From: Reticulitermes speratus
Taxonomy: Eukaryota; Arthropoda; Insecta; Blattodea; Rhinotermitidae
Assembly: GCA_021186555.1 (NCBI GenBank)
Contig: JAJKFL010000039.1
Location: 13,000,733 to 13,064,732, forward strand
Length of the DNA: 64,000 bases
Direction: 5' to 3'
A program made the position numbers and the translations under genes. Below, piece after piece: positions 35,303 through 45,200 of the stretch. Each line of letters opens with the position of its first letter. Position 1 is the first letter of the stretch. A model generated the notes under the pieces. The model saw only the letters and a program-made list of their open reading frames with translations. It did no database searches and had not been told where the DNA came from.

Positions 35303-35457
35303 GGTACGAAACAGCGCCCCGCCTGCGGGTGTCACCACCAGTTCGTCTTCTCCCCGTGGTAGCACCCAGCAACAAGCGATACCTGAGAAGAGTAGCGTGC
35401 TAGGGGGTCTGAAGTTCTTCTACAAGGAGAAGAACAGTGGCAGCAAAGTAAAAGGAG
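35303..35457 (+). CDS. sick: sickie/NAV exon d: linker with EKSSVLGGLKFF motif
   Basis: The acceptor used is ttggtcag, ending at 35302. It has a poor pyrimidine tract, but it restores phase 2 from exon c (AG + G = Arg) and keeps the frame open. The donor is the strong GAG|GTACGT at 35458. The product is RVRNSAPPAGVTTSSSSPRG, STQQQAIPEKSSVLGGLKFF, YKEKNSGSKVKG. The EKSS-hydrophobic-L..LKFF(x)KEK pattern recurs in NAV proteins just before the KRTSSSSGFSS block, which indeed follows in exon e 484 bp downstream. The exact 5' border is the least certain of the nine. Exon d is 155 nt. Confidence 0.83.
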
Positions 35458-35940
35458 GTACGTTTTATGTTCCTTACGTTATAAGGTCAGAAGTGTGCTC
35501 TACCCCTTGCTCAGCCAGGATATGGTTGCTTTCCTATTGACTACCCATTCATACACCTATCCATCTGTATGTGTATACATCGTCAAGCCCTCTGTCTGTC
35601 CATCCGTCCTTCCTACACCCGTTTCTTCCACATGGCGCGTTGTGGAAAAACGAAATATTTAAACGTGATCTTGGAGAGACAAACCCAGGAAAATTATTCC
35701 CCCCCCCCCCCCCCCCCCCCGTTTCAAAAACTAAGAATATGACGTTGGGAGAGAAAAATATTTCCCTTGCTGGGAATCGAACCGCAATTCCTTGATCATT
35801 CACCCAGTAGCCTACTCACTGTGCCGAATATGAAAATTTACCTTTTCTATTCGGTTTTTATAAATGACAGACTAACAAGTTACATCGCAAGTCATTGCGT
35901 GTTGCTGATATAAATAAGCCTGTTTCTCACTGTTTTGCAG
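35458..35940 (+). other. sick: intron d-e with C22 run
   Basis: 483 bp, phase 1. The only notable content is a 22-C run at 35699-35720. Flanking it on the right, GCTGGGAATCGAACCGC..TTCACCCAGTAG looks like a decayed SINE head (B box GATTCGGTTCG-like in reverse). Confidence 0.75.
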
Positions 35941-36052
35941 GAAATACGAACGTGTCAAAAAGAACCTCCAGCTCGAGTGGATTCAGCTCTGCCCGATCAG
36001 AAAGGAGCGACTCTTCTACCAGCTTATGTAGCGATGCAAGGCCTTGTCCCAG
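35941..36052 (+). CDS. sick: sickie/NAV exon e: KRTSSSSGFSSARSERSDSS block
   Basis: The acceptor cactgttttgcag ends at 35940; the donor is CCCAG|GTAGGC at 36053. The split codon with exon d gives Gly, then NTNVSKRTSSSSGFSSARSE, RSDSSTSLCSDARPCPR. The KRTSSSSGFSSARSERS stretch is among the most recognisable linker motifs of the NAV family and is, with the CH exon and the GYLSDGD exon, a main anchor for the gene call. It is a dense Ser/Arg segment and a plausible phosphorylation and microtubule-binding region (inference). Exons d and e together are 267 nt with matching outer phases, so they could be skipped as a pair without breaking the frame. Confidence 0.93.
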
Positions 36053-36576
36053 GTAGGCTTACATCAGTTTCAGTGCATGGATTGTTGGGGATCATTTGTT
36101 TTATGAAACGATGGTTTGCCAACTGCTAGCGTTGAACTGCATTGTCCTGTAACCATAACTGGATGACACCTTGAAGTAGGCCACGACAACTTTTCCGTTA
36201 TTTACCTGCTCGCATCTGTGGTTTCCTCGCAATTAAAATAGTCGTAAAGTAAGTTCAGAATCAAATAGCCTGATCGATACTCCCATGTTGTCTGCTTATT
36301 ACATCGTAGGCTGTTTCAGTTTTCGCTGATTGTCACCTTGCAGGGTGTTCTCAATGAACTCTACCTTAAACGTTGTGAGGGTATACTCTTACAGTTTTGG
36401 AATCAAATATAAGCGTCAAATTTTATGTTGTGTGTACCGTGCATTTTAACGTGAGTTGAAGTCAAAACCAGAAAATGCGCAAGATTATTAACAAGCATAA
36501 GATGTATTTTCGATCGCGTCCTGGAAGATCGACGATCCTGGACGGGATCGACATTAGATCAACCACACGCTTATAC

Positions 36577-36862
36577 ATGGTAAAGGTAAAGTTCTCCCTA
36601 GAAGAGGCCATGAAGGCCCAGAGGGGGAGTAGAGGTATAGCACTACTCTTTCTTTAACCTCGGCGCTAGATGGGGGTGGGTGGTCAACACCACGCCCCGG
36701 CCGCTTTACCCCCGTGAATGACCCGGTACCCATTGTACAGGAGGCTGGGTAGGCCCCAGGGCCGGTCTGGATGGGTGCTGAAAATCTCGCCTCCACCGGG
36801 ATTCGATCCCCGAACCGTCTAGCCCGTAGCGAGTCGCTGTACTGACTACGCTATCCCGGCCC
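36577..36862 (-). mobile_element. SINE family III, full copy
   Basis: GGTAAAGGTAAAGTTCTCCC, GGCCCAGAGGGGGAGTAGAG, CACGCCCCGGCCGCTTTACC, GGAGGCTGGGTAGGCCCC, rc B box GGATTCGATCCCC, then rc head GCCCGTAGCGAGTCGCTGTA CTGACTACGCTATCCCGGCC. The best-preserved head in the window. Confidence 0.9.
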
Positions 36863-37160
36863 ACCTTGTATACATGGCCAACAACCAATTTTTTAAAAAA
36901 TCCATTACATGTTTTAAATACCAATATCGCTCCATGTAAAACTTTTTGTATATATATTTTATATTCTGAGTTCATATGGCATATTTATCTGTAACCACTA
37001 CTTGACATATAATGTATTATTGTTCTTAGCTTTTAATTTTATAATTTTATACATCTATATATTTCAACATTGTGAAGGGGCGTAAATATTTCTGCCGTAA
37101 AACCAACTATTGTGTATTTGAATGCAATCAATATGAGTACTTGCAGTTCGTTGATAAATA

Positions 37161-37204
37161 CGCACTGAGGATGGCAATTTACTTACCGAAACATATGTAG
37201 GGGT
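37161..37204 (+). ncRNA. hammerhead-like motif
   Basis: CUGAGGA U, stem II GGCAA/UUACC (one C-A mismatch), GAAAC AUAU GUA, GGGG. Core consistent with CUGANGA/GAAA. The 5' strand of stem I (CGCA) does not pair well with GGGG. Confidence 0.5.
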
Positions 37205-37740
37205 TGAAAATGCATCTTATGCTTGTTAATAATCTTGTGTATTTGTTGGTTTTGACTTAAACTCAAATATAAGCGTGAATGTATTGTGGTTTGCTACAGT
37301 TCTTAATCTGCTTGCGTAGTTTTATGAGAAAGTGTATGTCCTGTATCATTGTGGCCGCGTGTTTGTCACCAACCCCCTGTCATAACTTTCGAAATATATG
37401 ACGCGTCTTCATGGAGCTTGGTATTAACATGATGTCACTAGAAGCCACTCCAGGTTTGTATCGTATATTTTGCTACCACCAGTAATACCAACAAGGCGAT
37501 GATGCGAAGTTTGGTAGTGCGAGAAACACTAGTGTAATTTAACATAGGGTTCTTGATTTTTTTGTTGTTGTAGATTCTCAAACAAGGTAAAACTCTGGTC
37601 AAGATAATTTTTCATTGTGTTAAATAAGGACATGTAGACCACCTGCAATCTTATGCGTCTTTCTGTTTGACAACGATAACAATCGGCCCACATTACTGCG
37701 CGGTACGAACTGAACCTTAAAGTATAACTCAGGTTAATCA

Positions 37741-37915
37741 AAGCGGGACTGGGACAGGTTTTTCTCTCGGAATACTTCGATTTCCCCCCGTCAGTATTAT
37801 TCCACCAATGCTACACATTCATCTTCATGTACACATTGCTCTTACCAGAAGGACAAACGGGAGAAGCCTGGGAACGTTCCAAAATGCGATGCTCTTTCGG
37901 AAGTCGCAGAGCATT
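37741..37915 (+). mobile_element. SINE family II subfamily b, 3' body
   Basis: AGCGGGACTGGGACAGGTTT TTCTCTCGGAATACTTCG, GTCAGTATTATTCCACCAAT GCTACA, AACGGGAGAAGCCTGGGAAC, GCTCTTTCGGAAGTCGCAGA GCATTGG. Same alternative body as at 11620-11790; head absent. Confidence 0.75.
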
Positions 37916-38037
37916 GGATATAAAAGGAATTTCACGTTTTAGGCTTTAAAGGGTTAGGAAGGGTTGAAGAACAGGTACCTCTGTTTATTTCACATTATAT
38001 TCACCGTGCATCATGATAACAAATCACAAGATTAAAA

Positions 38038-38290
38038 CCAACATATGCACTGTATTTTAATACACAGAGTCAATTGCCCCTACATATGTTTCGGCTTTAA
38101 CAAGCCATCATCAGGGGGTTCCAAGTTTACACGTACTTCACATCCATTAGTTCATCTAATAACGTCTCTTATATCACACATGATACCAGTATTTAAGCAT
38201 ATAAAATCAGTACGTGTCAGTGCGTATTTATGCTATATGTATATATATAAGGTTAAAAAGTTTAAAAAGTTTTTAAGATTACATCTGTTG
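38038..38290 (-). mobile_element. half-unit of the long hammerhead foldback family
   Basis: ACCAACATATGCACTGTATT, then GCCCCTACATATGTTTCGGC TTTAACAAGCCATCATCAGG and CACATCCATTAGTT match one arm of the foldback at 42562-43187. No inverted partner follows. Confidence 0.75.
38075..38122 (-). ncRNA. hammerhead ribozyme-like motif, best-preserved core of the long family
   Basis: Minus strand: CCCC CUGAUGA U, stem II GGCUU/AAGCC around GUUA, GAAAC AUAU GUA, GGGG. Core boxes lie at 38114-38108 and 38092-38088. Stem I has four G-C pairs, stem II five, stem III two or three pairs (AC(A)/(U)GU); the predicted cut follows GUA. The unpaired U after CUGAUGA departs from the textbook core. Confidence 0.6.
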
Positions 38291-39607
38291 GTTTGAAATT
38301 CATGACACTTTTGTTTTTAGTGTACGGAATATCCAGGTTAAGTAGACAGGAGCCACCGTTTCGGAAAAGCATTCTGCCAATTTATACGGCGTCATATCCC
38401 AAAATGAAGCAGTTTTATTTGAATTATTTCATACGATTCGAAAGTTTCAGATTTCTAAAAAAGAACAGTATTCTCGTATCTGTAGTTTATTTCGAACCTT
38501 GGACTCCGGACGTTTCCTGAATCCTACTGATACCGAAGATCTGTCCATCGCAAAATACTTTCTTCACAGGACGACAAAAGCAAACAGAAAATTGCGGCTA
38601 GACGGCAGTTACGAATGCAGTATTCAAAGACGTCGGATGCAAAGATCGGAACGCGCGTCAAGGTTACGTTATACATATTTTCCTATATTGTTAAACAACC
38701 GTCGCACTCCCGAAATTAAATCCTGGGTACAGTGCAGCAACGCACGGGGACCGTGAGAACTGATGGCGTTGGAACAATGAACGAAGATTCCGACGTGCGG
38801 TTCAGGTTTTAGATTTCGTCCAAGTTTTGTACCGTTAAAATACCGTGATTTTATATGAATACTACAGAACTGGTATAGAATTGGTTAGACACGTGAGCAG
38901 TTAACTATGCGAGATCCGCCAATCAAAAATATATATTTAAAAATCGCGTAACAGACGAAATGACAGTAACCAAATCGTTCTTTGTGTTGCCGCTAGATGA
39001 CGACAGTCGCTAGCCTAGACCTAGCCTCTCGCAAGGTTCCATTATGTGACTTTTGTGTGTGTTCGGACAGCTATAAACCGTAAATGAACTGTTTAGTCAA
39101 GTTTTGTAATTTATAAATTTGACATGGAACAGCTTCGTTCTAAATGTCTGTGTCTGGATATATGTACGTGAACATGAAGCATGGATATGTTGGCCGTACT
39201 GTTTCTCATTGGTGAAGGGTTTGACTGCTTCCGCAAATGCGACCCACCCCTGGTCATGTGTGATGCTTACGTTTTGTGCGTGCAAAAAACGAATGCACAT
39301 GACATGTTTGTCCATCGCGGTAGGGAATTCGCGCTATTTCCAATGGTTTAGAACCGAACTGTGGCTTGTGTGCATGGAAGCGAAGTAAGGAGGATCAGAA
39401 AAGAGTAGGACGTGTTTTCATAATGAGGTTTACAAAGTCATAAATAGCGAATACGAAGAGAACGTGTTCTGTCAAAGTTCAACGTGCTCTGTCTAAGCAG
39501 TATGACATTTGTTTACATTTGTGGGTAGTATGTTTACAGTGTAATTGCTATTAAATTTCAGCTCTGCACAGGTGTAACGAAATCGTGTGTTGTATTTTTC
39601 TTTCTAG

Positions 39608-40517
39608 TTCCATATCTCAAGATGAGAGACTTGAAACAAACTCCTCATTTTCGTTCAGACATGATGGCAGTGACGAGTCAAGTTTAAAGGATTTGTCACG
39701 TGGATTTAGGTACAAACTAGTGAAGGGTGTAAGTGTCGGTAGTTCTAAGGACGTGAGCCAAGTTTCACCAAAGAACAGACCCAAGATCCAGACCAATAAA
39801 TCGTCTCCAAAATTGGTGCGTAGAAATGGAATTAGCGGTAGAGAAATTAAAGGAGTAGTAGTTGAACAGCACAAGGTGAAGGAAGACGCTGCCCTAGGAC
39901 TGATGCATGGTGAACCTAAAATGCATGGGAAGGAAATGCTTAATAATGACAGTTGCCGGTATGTATGTGAACCTATAGGAGATACAGAAAATGTTACCAC
40001 ACAAGGAAAACTGTTAAATATGAGTGTGAAATCTGACCATACAGTTGCAAAAATAAGAGGCCAGTCATCAGTGAAGAGTACTAGTGGTTCTGTCAACAAC
40101 ATGTCATTGCGACCACCATCTGCTGCTCCTTGTGCCCTTGGAGTATTACCTGGAAGTAGCATTCCCAAACCCACTGCTGCTGTAAAAGGTACTAGCAAAC
40201 CAGCCAAGGAAGAGCGGAACCAAGTGGCTAGCCCCATGAAACAGCCAATTGTGCACCGTGATGGTCTGCCTCGCCAGAAGCAAATGGGAAATCGGGACAG
40301 TGAAACAGGGGGAAGCATCAGTGTGGCCCTTGTTTCTCCAATGCCTAGTGAGAACAGTTCTAGTATGAGTGAATCAACATACTCCACTTCAACTGGACAG
40401 TCCAACTCAAATTCTTCTGACAGCAGTGTTATTTACAAACCCAGCTCAGAAAGTGGCAGTGAAGTGGGCAAGCCTGTATCTAGGAAGATTGAAACAACCT
40501 TTGATAACATGGATAAG
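39608..40517 (+). CDS. sick: sickie/NAV exon f: large Ser-rich linker exon
   Basis: The acceptor tttttctttctag ends at 39607; the donor is AAG|GTAATA at 40518. A single T completes AGT with exon e, then 303 codons run without a stop and end in phase 0. Visible features are SISQDERLETNSSFSFRHDG, a Lys/Arg-rich middle, SIPKPTAAVKGTSKPAKEER, a Ser/Thr run STYSTSTGQSNSNSSDSSVI, and the terminal SRKIETTFDNMDK. The final FDNMDK is a NAV family motif. The exon is low-complexity, basic and probably disordered. Its codons are more A/T-ending than those of exons a-e. An antisense 262-aa open frame (39617-40405) is a shadow. This exon sits at the left border of the CpG-poor domain. Confidence 0.93.
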
Positions 40518-42355
40518 GTAATATACTCTGTACTCCCTAATGAGCTTTTCTCTTGAAACAAGTTCACATTATGGTGACCACTATAACAAGTTATGAATTT
40601 AGATTGTATGTACAGTTACAAATACCATCACACAAATTCTATCTTGCCTAAGCTCTGTAAGCTGTCACTGAATTTGGATTTTACTGACACTTCTTAGTCC
40701 AAACATTAAGTATTTCCAGATCTTTAATGATTCTTATAATGAAGCATGCTCTGCTGCTTTTTAGTTATGATTTCAGACGAAATTGCTGTTCTCACCTTCA
40801 AGGTACTGGAGACAGCAAGCTGCTCTGAAATGTTTATATTTGTGTACCAAATTATGTATTCAATGTCACTTTCCAGAATACCATTATTTTGTTTCAATAG
40901 AAGATTATTTTCTCTAATTATAAATAACACTTTATTTATCCAAAAATGTTATACGTGATTCATCAGAAACCTAGAAGTAATCCCCATTGCCTCAAAAAGT
41001 CATTCTTTTTTTTAATTCTTGGTAGGTGTGTAAGCTTTATGATCGTATGAATGAAAGTGCTTGTGAGTTTTGAGGTACTCTCAGTAGTGTTAATAAAGTT
41101 TAAATTTTTGTGGGGTATGAAACCATGTCAGCTTGTAAATAGTTACAGGAGAGTGCACTACAAAGCTTCTTACATCCTGAAGAAAGTTCCTCCGAAACGT
41201 CAGTCACTATTGTCAAATCAGCACAGTGTCATATCCCAGAAGACTTGAATCTTTAAAAGTATATGTGCTTTGTACAGGGATTTTTATTTTGTGTTTACTA
41301 CTTTGCTGCCACATAGTAAGCAGTTAATCAGTTACCACCCTCCCTCCCCCCACCCCTTCCCTTAAAAAACATCACAGACCACTTTTGCTCAATAAAATAC
41401 ATTAGGATCACCTTTTGGTCTGTCCAGAGACAGTGAGATATTGGTAGCACTGTATTGAACACGATTGAAAATGAGTATACTCCGTGATGTAGTACACAGA
41501 CTTTACCAAGGCGTTCTTTACTTTAAAATGTCATATGGTTTCACAGTACATATATAAATGTAATTTTATTTGTTTCCACAAGAAAAGTAAAACCTTCTCT
41601 GCATCCATTGGACTGAAACTCTCAAATGCTGAAGAGCATCATATGCAGATCACTTATACCAAATTTCACCCAAATTCAACAAAGAGTATGGAGGGTGTGG
41701 ACAGAAATTCTTTCATACTCTTTACCATAGTAGGCTTTCCTGACACTGAATTTCATGAAACTTGCTCCTTCACTGAATTTTTATCAAAATTGGTCAGAAA
41801 TTTATAAAATACAGGGAAAACTTCATTTATACCCTTAAAGTAAAGTATTGCTTTTGAACTGCACCAACTTTTGCAAAACCCACAATTGCTCAGTAGCATT
41901 AATGGGGATCTTATGTACGAAGGATACAAAAATGTTTGAAAGATGTAGGAACCACCTCAAAATTCTAGGTGCCAGATGGGTGACATAAAGCAAGTTCCAT
42001 ACAGAGGACCCACAAATATTAGGTGGCACCATACAAAATTTAGTTGCCTGGGTGACCTGGCACCCCATATTTCTATACCCCTATTCATGTTGATCAAGGA
42101 ATATGGAAAGTATAGGTACAAATTCATTTACACCCTTATGTAAAGTTTGACTGCCCCTGAGCCAATTTGTATGTAACTCAACTTTTTGTCAAGAACGCCT
42201 GTACCAAATTTCATGAAAATCTTACGTAGTGTAGTTGCTGGTTCTGGATCACAGACAAATGGACATGTTCTCTACATAAGTCATTCTTGTTTTTACTTCA
42301 GAATGTGTAAATAAGTTCATATTTAAATTTAATCTCATAGTGTTGTTCTCCGTAG
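40518..42355 (+). other. sick: intron f-g
   Basis: 1.84 kb, phase 0, CpG-poor. It holds GAAACGTCAG-type motif DNA at 41160-41240, degenerate dispersed repeat pieces at 41535-41830 and 42080-42260, and the repeat copy at 41920-42080. I see nothing specific in 40530-41150 or 41245-41530. Confidence 0.75.
41920..42080 (-). repeat. dispersed repeat, copy 2
   Basis: AGGAACCACCTCAAAATTCT AGGTGCCAGATGGGTGACAT, GAGGACCCACAAATATTAGG TGGCACCATACAAAATTTAG, GTGACCTGGCACCCC. Same unit as at 26190-26330; several CpG positions of copy 1 are TG or CA here. Confidence 0.7.
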
Positions 42356-42503
42356 GTAATCACACAGGAGGCTGCACATGTACAGTCACAAGAAACATCA
42401 TTTGGAGGAGGGGAAGAAGGAACAGCAATGAACATTAAGCCCATGCAACCATTACTGCGTGGTTATGCATTGTCTGGACCAAGTATACATATGCCTTGTA
42501 TGG
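42356..42503 (+). CDS. sick: sickie/NAV exon g: IKPMQPLLRGY segment
   Basis: The acceptor tgttgttctccgtag ends at 42355; the donor is ATGG|GTGAGT at 42504. It is read in phase 0, continuing directly from FDNMDK. The product is VITQEAAHVQSQETSFGGGE, EGTAMNIKPMQPLLRGYALS, GPSIHMPCMG. The KPMQPLLRGY segment matches the NAV linker ahead of the SDGD motifs. It ends in phase 1 (G), which joins either exon h or exon i in frame. Exon g is 148 nt and CpG-poor. Confidence 0.87.
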
Positions 42504-42616
42504 GTGAGTCATAACAATTAATTTGTAATGACCGTACATAGCTGAAACAGTAATAACTATGAAATCACAAATTAAAAAACCAACAAATGCACCGTATTCC
42601 ACATGTATATTTCCAA

Positions 42617-42661
42617 TGCCCCTACATATGTTTTGGCTTTACCAAGCCATCATCAGGGTGT
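42617..42661 (-). ncRNA. hammerhead-like motif, decayed (left arm)
   Basis: CUGAUGA U GGCUU GGUA AAGCC AAAAC AUAU GUA GGGG. Stem II is intact, but the conserved GAAA reads AAAA; the change is at a GCCG to GCCA CpG position. Confidence 0.5.
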
Positions 42662-43088
42662 TCCAAGGTTTACACATACTTAACATCCATTATTTTCGTC
42701 CAATGACATACATATATCACACATAAAACAGCTTTGTAATCACTAATAGACTAGAACACATTCAATATCTGGTATTTTAGCATATAAAAACTTGGGTATG
42801 GGATGCGTATCTTCCACATATGTTTGTTACAAATTCTTGGTAGTTTTTACAGATCCAATTAGAGTTGAACATATATGGTGAAAATTGGATAATCTGTACA
42901 AAACAAAACTGCCAAGAATTTGTAACAAACATGTGGAAGATACGCATCCCATACCCAAGTTTTTAGATGCTAAAATAACAGATATTGAATGTGTTCTAGT
43001 CTATTAGTGATTACGAAGCTGTTTTATGTGTGATATATGTATGTCATTGGACGAAAATAATGGATGTTAAGTATATGTAAACCTTGGA

Positions 43089-43133
43089 ACCCCCTGATAA
43101 TGGCTTGGTAAAGCCAAAACATCTGTAGGGGCA
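43089..43133 (+). ncRNA. hammerhead-like motif, decayed (right arm)
   Basis: CCCC CUGAUAA U GGCUU GGUA AAGCC AAAAC AUCUGUA GGGG. Stems I and II are intact; both core boxes carry G-to-A changes, so it should be inactive. Confidence 0.5.
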
Positions 43134-43249
43134 TTGGACTATGCATATGAAATACAGTGTATTTGTTGCTTTTTTAATTTGTGATTTGACATCAGAATGC
43201 ATGAAGAATATAATGTGAAATTTAGTAATAAATATATTAAAAATTTTGG

Positions 43250-43440
43250 TCACAATACCTGAAGGAAAGAGACTACTTGGAAGACCTAGGCATAGTTGGG
43301 ATGATAATATTAAGGCAAATCTGCAGGAAATAGACTGTGAGGGTGAGGACTGGAGTCATCTGGGTCAAGATGGAGTCCAGTGAGGGGTATTTGCAATTAT
43401 GTTAATGAATATTTTTGTGCTGCAAAGGTCTGGGGACTGT
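43250..43440 (+). mobile_element. LINE 3' tail fragment
   Basis: PEGKRLLGRPRHSWDDNIKA NLQEIDCEGEDWSHLGQDGV Q reads with little disruption, followed by the 3' end. It is the RTE-like tail shared with 51385 and 61780. Confidence 0.8.
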
Positions 43441-43755
43441 TGACTTAGGGGTTGAAACAGCATAGGAAAATGGTATTGTTAAAGGTTTATGACCTACAAG
43501 CATCTCTTTGCACGTAGAACTCCCTCATAACAAAATCCAGAAATTTGGATATACTGAAGTGTGCTGCCTGAAGGTTTTGTTTTATCTGGTATGAAAAAAG
43601 TTGTACTCATTGCATTGATAACAAGTTTTTAGAGTGCAGGTGTCAAGTGTGAAGCTCTGGTTGTGATTCATAAACAGTTTTGAGTAAGCAGTCTGAAGTT
43701 ACTAAACATAACCAGTTTGTCCATAATATAATTTTTTGTGATTCTGTCACTACAG

Positions 43756-43887
43756 GTATACAAAATAAACAAAGTATGAAATGTTTCAACTATGCTCAGC
43801 ATTTGGATCCCATACTGGATATCAAAAGAGGTGTGGGAGATGGTGGCTATGGAGACCCAGACTACAGCAACATACATGTTGTTTCAG
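43756..43887 (+). CDS. sick: sickie/NAV exon h: possible 132-nt cassette exon
   Basis: The acceptor gtcactacag ends at 43755; the donor is TCAG|GTAACT at 43888. The product is GIQNKQSMKCFNYAQHLDPI, LDIKRGVGDGGYGDPDYSNI, HVVSG. It has no recognised domain. The length is a multiple of three and both borders are phase 1, so skipping it fuses exon g (PCMG) directly to exon i (YLSDGD) in frame. That join resembles other NAV proteins, so a cassette exon is plausible (inference). Support is from open frame, splice sites and phase; expression evidence would settle whether it is constitutive. Confidence 0.75.
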
Positions 43888-44494
43888 GTAACTGCAAAAT
43901 TGTAGTGAAGAACACATTATTAGGCACAAAGTTCAAAGCATAACTTATAAAACTCCTGTCCTTTTCCATGGATATTTAGTTCCAGAGATCCAGTAGTCTT
44001 TGTTGTTTAAGTTTATTTTTGTGAAGAGTGTAGTACTTAAGTACAGATTCTCTGTATGTTAAATTAGTCATATATAACAGTAAGGTTTCATATGGCTAGC
44101 TCCAGTGGTTCATTAATTATCACCATCACACTGAAAGCTAAAGAAAATTTTCATGTAGCCACCATCTTGTTATTTTACATTTAACAACGGTATTATCTTA
44201 GCAAAAGACGCATATTCTGCAAGATATCTTACTGTATAATATGGCAGACCTACCTCATTTGCAGGTTTTCACATTGCAGTTTTGCATATTTAAAGAAGAA
44301 TTATTGTGGGAACTGTCAGTGTAACACAGTATAGTTCCTTCACTTATTTGTGGTTGTTCGTGTGTAGTAATACACAAGAGGCTGCATCTGCCTGCATGTC
44401 TCACTTAGTAGCCTCCTCTATATTGTACAATACAGAATGCACTTTTAGCTGTTAATTTTATGTTATACTGTGCATCTTGTTACAATCACCACAT

Positions 44495-44592
44495 CAACCA
44501 ACAAATGCACTGAATAAAATACATTTGTAGCTATTATAAAAAACCCCTACATGTTTCAGCACCAAAGTGCCATCATCAAGGGGCCCAGCTCT
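44495..44592 (-). mobile_element. half-unit of the hammerhead family
   Basis: Outer end ACCAACAAATGCACTGAATA, motif at 44543-44585, no inverse partner. Confidence 0.65.
44543..44585 (-). ncRNA. hammerhead-like motif, decayed
   Basis: CCCC UUGAUGA U, stem II GGCAC/GUGCU around UUUG, GAAAC AUGUA, GGGG. The first core C reads U; stem II closes with G-U at a former CpG site (GCUGAAAC instead of GCCGAAAC). Confidence 0.5.
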
Positions 44593-44619
44593 CCAAAGAA
44601 CACTTTACTTGAAGACTGT

Positions 44620-45200
44620 CTGTCACATAGTATCAGCAATGAAACTGTTGGCAGATTTTCATGTAATTTGCTGTAGGAAGTCTTAGAAAAAGTTGCTGAA
44701 CAGGCATGAGTTCTGTGGAAATCGGGTCATTGACAGTCATACTTTACTTAGGGCAGAATGCCCATAGTTTTTGTATTTCATCACCAATGTGGGTGAAATT
44801 GAGTACAGGGGATCTCCACTTAATGCCCTTTAGCAGTTGTGAGTTTCATGAAAATTAGTTATGTGAAGGCATACTTCACTTAAAGGCATACATGACATTT
44901 TGCCCTTTATGTTCTACATTTTTGTCATTTGGTTAAAATTCGATACAGGAGGTGTCTACAAAAATGTATTGAGTGATTGTGAGTTTCATGAAAATCAGTG
45001 CAGTGAAAGCTGTACTTTACATATGGAGGTAACTGGAATTCTGTCTGTACTTTTACACAGTTATCGCCCAGTTTGGGTGAAATTCGGTAGAAGAGCTCTG
45101 CACATAATATTGTTAAGCAGTTTTGAGTTTTGTAAAAATCTGCTGAGGGAAGGCCATACTTTTCTTGTTGCCAAAAGTGAAATTTCATACATGTGTGCAT
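44620..45200 (+). repeat. degenerate tandem repeat, ~141-bp period, ~4 copies
   Basis: GTGGGTGAAATTGAGTACAG (44789), TTTGGTTAAAATTCGATACA (44929) and GTTTGGGTGAAATTCGGTAG (45071) recur at about 141-bp spacing, each followed by GAGTTTCATGAAAATC-like text. The 101-aa frame there is an artefact. Confidence 0.6.

Larger units (their letters stand above)
36450..37262. mobile_element. hammerhead-bearing inverted repeat interrupted by a SINE III
   Basis: Left AAGTCAAAACCAGAAAATGC GCAAGATTATTAACAAGCAT (36462-36505) is inverted at 37205-37262 (ATGCTTGTTAATAATCTTGT GTATTTGTTGGTTTTGACTT). The left arm breaks off just before its hammerhead; the right arm keeps one at 37161-37204. Confidence 0.75.
36053..39607 (+). 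other. sick: intron e-f
   Basis: 3.56 kb, phase 2. It contains a hammerhead inverted repeat interrupted by a SINE III, a SINE IIb fragment and a half-unit at 38038. I see nothing specific in 36060-36440, 37270-37730 or 38300-39607; frames at 38499 and 39119 lack any recognisable similarity. Confidence 0.75.
42562..43187. mobile_element. 626-bp foldback with ~300-bp arms and two hammerhead-like motifs
   Basis: Arm 42562-42861 is the inverse of 42885-43187 with few differences, around a spacer of about 24 nt (AGAGTTGAACATATATGGTG). The outer ends carry ACCAACAAATGCACCGTATT / AATACAGTGTATTTGTTGCT. Each arm has a hammerhead-like block oriented outward. There is no ORF. Confidence 0.93.
42504..43755 (+). 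other. sick: intron g-h
   Basis: 1.25 kb, phase 1, half of which is the 626-bp foldback; a LINE tail follows. I see nothing specific in 43440-43755. Confidence 0.75.

Noticed and set aside
39119..39388. 89-aa plus and 72-aa minus frames near 39.1-39.4 kb
   Set aside because: No motif, no splice continuity with exons e or f, both strands equally open.
39617..40405. 262-aa antisense frame
   Set aside because: Shadow of exon f, whose plus-strand frame has NAV motifs and correct splice phases.
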